Shown: piece after piece, positions 61,643 to 64,000 of the stretch
Layout: each line of letters begins with the position of its first letter
Position numbering within the stretch: position 1 is the stretch's first letter
Origin: an uncultured Collinsella sp.
Lineage (GTDB): Bacteria > Actinomycetota > Coriobacteriia > Coriobacteriales > Coriobacteriaceae
Length of the DNA stretch: 64,000 nt
Direction of reading: 5' to 3'
NCBI GenBank assembly: GCA_900549025.1
Contig: URMZ01000002.1
Span: 61,850-125,849, forward strand
Translations under genes and position numbers: made by a program
The notes under the pieces: generated by a model
Databases searched by the model: none
Seen by the model: the letters and a program-made list of their open reading frames with translations, nothing else
What the model was told of the DNA's origin: nothing

Positions 61643-61811
61643 GGTGCCTCCCAGACGAGTTGACAGGCTGTCAATAGGACTATCCTACGGTCTGCACACC
61701 CCCGGTGCAGCGGCAATGCGGCGAACAGCCCCGCTGCATCCGCCAACGGCTGGCGAGGGGAGATTCAGGACCATCGGTGACCTCGTCTGCCGCCCCTGGT
61801 GTCAGAGGTTT
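61643..61811. other. Upstream region of the flavoprotein gene
   Basis: 169 bases between the flavoprotein start and the first array half-site. It should hold the minus-strand promoter. An imperfect pair (GAGTTGACAGGCTGTCAA near 61656) contains a small inverted repeat, TTGACAG/CTGTCAA, that could be an operator. No coding frame is credible. Confidence 0.4.
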
Positions 61812-62429
61812 GTCTCGTTCTGTAACAGCAAGCAGAAGAACTGGGTTCCAGATGTTACAGATCGAGACGTCTGCCAGACGGCCCCTCCGTTTGTCTTGAT
61901 TTGTAACAGTAAGAGGGGGAAATCGGGCCTACGTGTTACAGATTGAGATTCAAAGTCAGGGAGAGATCTTCTGTCTCGATCTGTAACATCTAGGGACCGT
62001 TTTGGGGTCTAGATGTTACAGATTTAGATGAACCTATCAGTCGGTTTCGAATGTCCAAATCTGTAACGGTAAGACCTGTATTTACCGAGTTGTTGTTACA
62101 GATTGAGATATTGAGATTGGACGTTTTCCTTTGTCTTGATCTGTAACAGATAGAAGGGTTTCTGACCCCTAGTTGTTACAGATTGAGATATTTAACGGAG
62201 GGCTCACCGTTCATCTTGATCTGTAACAGTTAGCTGATGATTTGGGTTCTAGATGTTACAGATCAAGACAAACCTTCCGACGGATTTTGAATGTCTCGAT
62301 CTGTAACAGTAAGAGGGGTTTTTGGGGCCCAAGATGTTACAGATGGAGATTGAAGTCGGGGAGGGGCCCTGTGTCTCGATCTGTAACAACTAGACCCTTA
62401 TTTGCCGAGTAACTGTTACAGATTGAGAT
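61812..62429 (+). repeat. Periodic alternating inverted-repeat array, 8 units of 80 bp
   Basis: Sixteen 16-base half-sites alternate in orientation. The A type (consensus GTCTCGATCTGTAACA) starts at 61812, 61893, 61973, 62053, 62133, 62213, 62293 and 62373. The B type (consensus TGTTACAGATTGAGAT) starts at 61853, 61934, 62014, 62094, 62174, 62254, 62335 and 62414. Period is 80 bp (one step of 81 in the A series). Linkers are 25-26 bases (A to B) and 22-24 bases (B to A) and largely differ. A and B pair over all 16 positions if G-U is allowed on the + strand. It lies between divergent genes and is less GC-rich than its surroundings. Confidence 0.95.
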
Positions 62430-62528
62430 GTTTGTGTCCGCGCCAGCCCCGCCCCTAGCCGTGGTCCCATATAAACAAACCCCGTGGTAAACTTGACCGG
62501 ACTGTTAATAATCCGAAAGGTACCCGTA

Positions 62529-62960
62529 ATGTCCAAGTACATCTCCGAGCTCATGTCGCCGCAGCTTATGGGCGTCGTCTATGCCTTCGTTGGCTTTATC
62601 ATCGCCCTGTATGTGCTGTCGGTCGTCTATGTGTTCATTGACGCTCGCCGCCGCGGCGCCAGTGCCTACGTGGCATGGGGCATCATCGCCCTCATCCCGT
62701 TTGTAGGCCTCATTGCCTACCTGGTTCTGCGCCCGCACTCCTACGCGTCCGACCGTGAGGAGCAGGAGCTGGACATGGCCCTGCGCGAGCGTCAGCTTGC
62801 CCAGTATGGCACCTGCCCGCAGTGCGGCGCGCCCATCGAGAAGGACTTCGTCGTCTGCCCCGTGTGCGATACCCAGGTTCGCAACGTGTGCCCCAGCTGC
62901 CATCGCCCGCTAGATGCGCACTGGAAGGTCTGCCCCTACTGTCGAACTCGCATCCAGTAA
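62529..62960 (+). CDS. Small membrane protein with a double zinc ribbon
   Basis: A 143-residue protein. Two membrane segments (about 14-37 and 45-67) resemble the PLDc_N-type hairpin (VDARRRG-like turn IDARRRGAS between them). A charged helix (75-92) follows, then two zinc ribbons with Cys96/99/110/113 and Cys121/124/135/138 (CPQC, CPVC, CPSC, CPYC). Such proteins are common in actinobacteria with unknown roles. It begins 100 bases after the 80-bp array and could be read from a transcript crossing it. ATG 62529 follows GAAAGG. Confidence 0.75.
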   Translation: MSKYISELMSPQLMGVVYAFVGFIIALYVLSVVYVFIDARRRGASAYVAWGIIALIPFVGLIAYLVLRPHSYASDREEQELDMALRERQLAQYGTCPQCGAPIEKDFVVCPVCDTQVRNVCPSCHRPLDAHWKVCPYCRTRIQ

Positions 62961-63051
62961 CGCATCCATCGCCGGGCCGGCCGCAAGCCACGGGCGCACC
63001 GCAAGCCACACGCGCAGCCACGCCCTCACACGATGAAGCATGCGTAGAAAA

Positions 63052-63089
63052 TCGCCCGCCGTGCCATTAAGGTGCGGCGGGCGCTTGTA
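63052..63089 (+). terminator. Hairpin after the zinc-ribbon gene
   Basis: CGCCCGCCG pairs with CGGCGGGCG (about 63075-63083), followed by CTTGT. Probable terminator. Confidence 0.6.
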
Positions 63090-63112
63090 TACCAAGGCAA
63101 CCTGCCTATAAT
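63085..63112 (+). promoter_or_regulatory. Probable thrS promoter
   Basis: TTGTAT (63085-63090), a 16-base spacer and TATAAT (63107-63112), about 70 bases ahead of thrS. A leader of ~65 bases with GAGAGGAG as ribosome site follows. Confidence 0.6.
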
Positions 63113-63182
63113 GATGCAAGTCAAAAACGCCGAGCGCATCGCACGCACTTGCATCAGGCATCCGAGAGGAGAAAACATACCC

Positions 63183-64000
63183 ATGAAGGCACTCTACAAT
63201 GACGGTTCGGTGGCCGAGCTCCCGCAGGACGAGGTCACGCACGTCATCCGCCACTCCGCCGCGCACATCATGGCACAGGCCATCAAGCGCCTGTACCCCC
63301 AGGCCGACTTTGCCTACGGTCCCGCGACCGATAACGGCTTCTACTACGACGTCGACCTGCCCGAGGGCGTCAAGATCAGCGAGGACGATTTCCCCGCGAT
63401 CGAGGCCGAGATGAAGAAGATCGTCAAGGAGAACCTCAAGTTCACCGTCTTTGAGAAGCCCCGTGCCGAGGCCATCGCCCTTATGGAGGAGCGCGGCGAG
63501 AAGTACAAGGTCGAGCACATCGGCGACCTGGACGACGATGCCCGCATCACCTTCTACCAGCAGGGGGACTACATCGACATGTGCGTCGGCCCCCACATCT
63601 GCTACACCAAGGCGCTGAAGGCCTTTAAGCTCACCGGCGTCTCGGGCGCCTACTGGAAGGGCGACAAGGACAACAAGATGCTCACCCGCATCAACGGCGT
63701 TGCCTTTGCCACCAAGGAAGAGCTCGACGAGCACATGCACATGCTGGAGGAGGCCAAGAAGCGCGATCACCGCAAGATCGGCCGCGAGATGGACCTCTTT
63801 ATGATGCGCGACGAGGCCCCCGGCTTCCCGTTCTTCCTGCCCAACGGCATGATCCTTAAGAACACGCTGCTGGACTACTGGCGCGAGATCCACCACAAGG
63901 CCGGCTACGTGGAGATCTCCACGCCGCTCATCATGAACAAGCAGCTGTGGAAGACCTCGGGCCACTGGGACCACTACAAGGACAACATGTACTCCACCGT
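63183..64000 (+). CDS. thrS: Threonyl-tRNA synthetase, 3' truncated by window edge
   Basis: The first 272 residues of ThrRS. The editing domain starts almost at once: RHSAAHIMAQAI at residue ~23, then YGPATDNGFYYDVDL, and the editing-site CVGPHI. The catalytic core begins with REMDLFMMRDEAPGFPFFLP and GHWDHYKDNM. In most bacterial ThrRS about 60 residues of TGS domain precede RHSxAH; here only about 20 do, so TGS is missing or reduced to one strand. The rest lies beyond the window. Confidence 0.93.
   Translation, partial: MKALYNDGSVAELPQDEVTHVIRHSAAHIMAQAIKRLYPQADFAYGPATDNGFYYDVDLPEGVKISEDDFPAIEAEMKKIVKENLKFTVFEKPRAEAIALMEERGEKYKVEHIGDLDDDARITFYQQGDYIDMCVGPHICYTKALKAFKLTGVSGAYWKGDKDNKMLTRINGVAFATKEELDEHMHMLEEAKKRDHRKIGREMDLFMMRDEAPGFPFFLPNGMILKNTLLDYWREIHHKAGYVEISTPLIMNKQLWKTSGHWDHYKDNMYST

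Noticed and set aside
61812-62429. CRISPR array
   Set aside because: Repeats are only 16 bases and alternate in orientation, linkers are 22-26 bases and some are recognisable copies of each other, and no cas gene is present in the window.

Overview
The window is about 64 kb of high-GC bacterial chromosome. It most likely comes from a strictly anaerobic gut actinobacterium of the class Coriobacteriia, close to Collinsella (inferred from gene content and codon bias; no rRNA is present). Nearly all genes read on the + strand. The exceptions are a PIN/RelB toxin-antitoxin pair, an M24 peptidase, and a DUF1667/flavoprotein pair. Both ends cut genes: modB at the left and thrS at the right.

The main theme is selenium and molybdenum. 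From left to right: molybdate transporter genes (modB end, modC); a double-cubane/2-hydroxyacyl-CoA-dehydratase-like reductase system (two HgdB-like proteins, one broken by an in-frame amber codon, plus an HgdC-type activator) wrapped around a complete Dpp/Opp-type ABC importer; then glycosyltransferase-selD-yedF-DUF3343-cysteine desulfurase. selD is itself a selenoprotein gene (UGA at codon 17). A brnQ gene and two tRNAs follow.

At 17.2-19.8 kb is a small accessory patch: an AbiEi/DUF559-like gene bracketed by two copies of a palindromic repeat, and a toxin-antitoxin pair. From 19.8 to 35.2 kb is a formate hydrogenlyase locus of Hyf (hydrogenase-4) type: HydN-like ferredoxin, selenocysteine formate dehydrogenase FdhF (UGA at codon 140), hyfABCDEFGHI, a HycH-like protein, a HycI protease and a FocA-type formate channel. 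It is followed by an orphan molybdopterin oxidoreductase, then selA, selB and tRNA-Sec, which supply the Sec needed by FdhF and SelD, then mobA and a second DUF3343 protein with a Cys-rich head.

From 42.6 kb: gdhA, a two-gene molybdenum hydroxylase of the xanthine dehydrogenase type (a candidate selenium-dependent molybdenum hydroxylase given the SelD/YedF/DUF3343 genes), tRNA-Leu, tig-clpP-clpX, valS, folC, an Xaa-Pro peptidase, a DUF1667 protein with a 951-residue fused GlpA/NADH-oxidase-like flavoprotein, a membrane zinc-ribbon protein and thrS.

The most unusual non-coding content is a set of extragenic inverted repeats. Two are strictly periodic arrays of alternating inverted half-sites: eight units of 80 bp at 61.8-62.4 kb and three units of 62 bp at 47.95-48.12 kb. 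Five copies of a separate palindrome family sit in other intergenic gaps, and two larger palindromes share a conserved asymmetric core. I know of no name for the periodic arrays, and they are the best candidate for something undescribed here.
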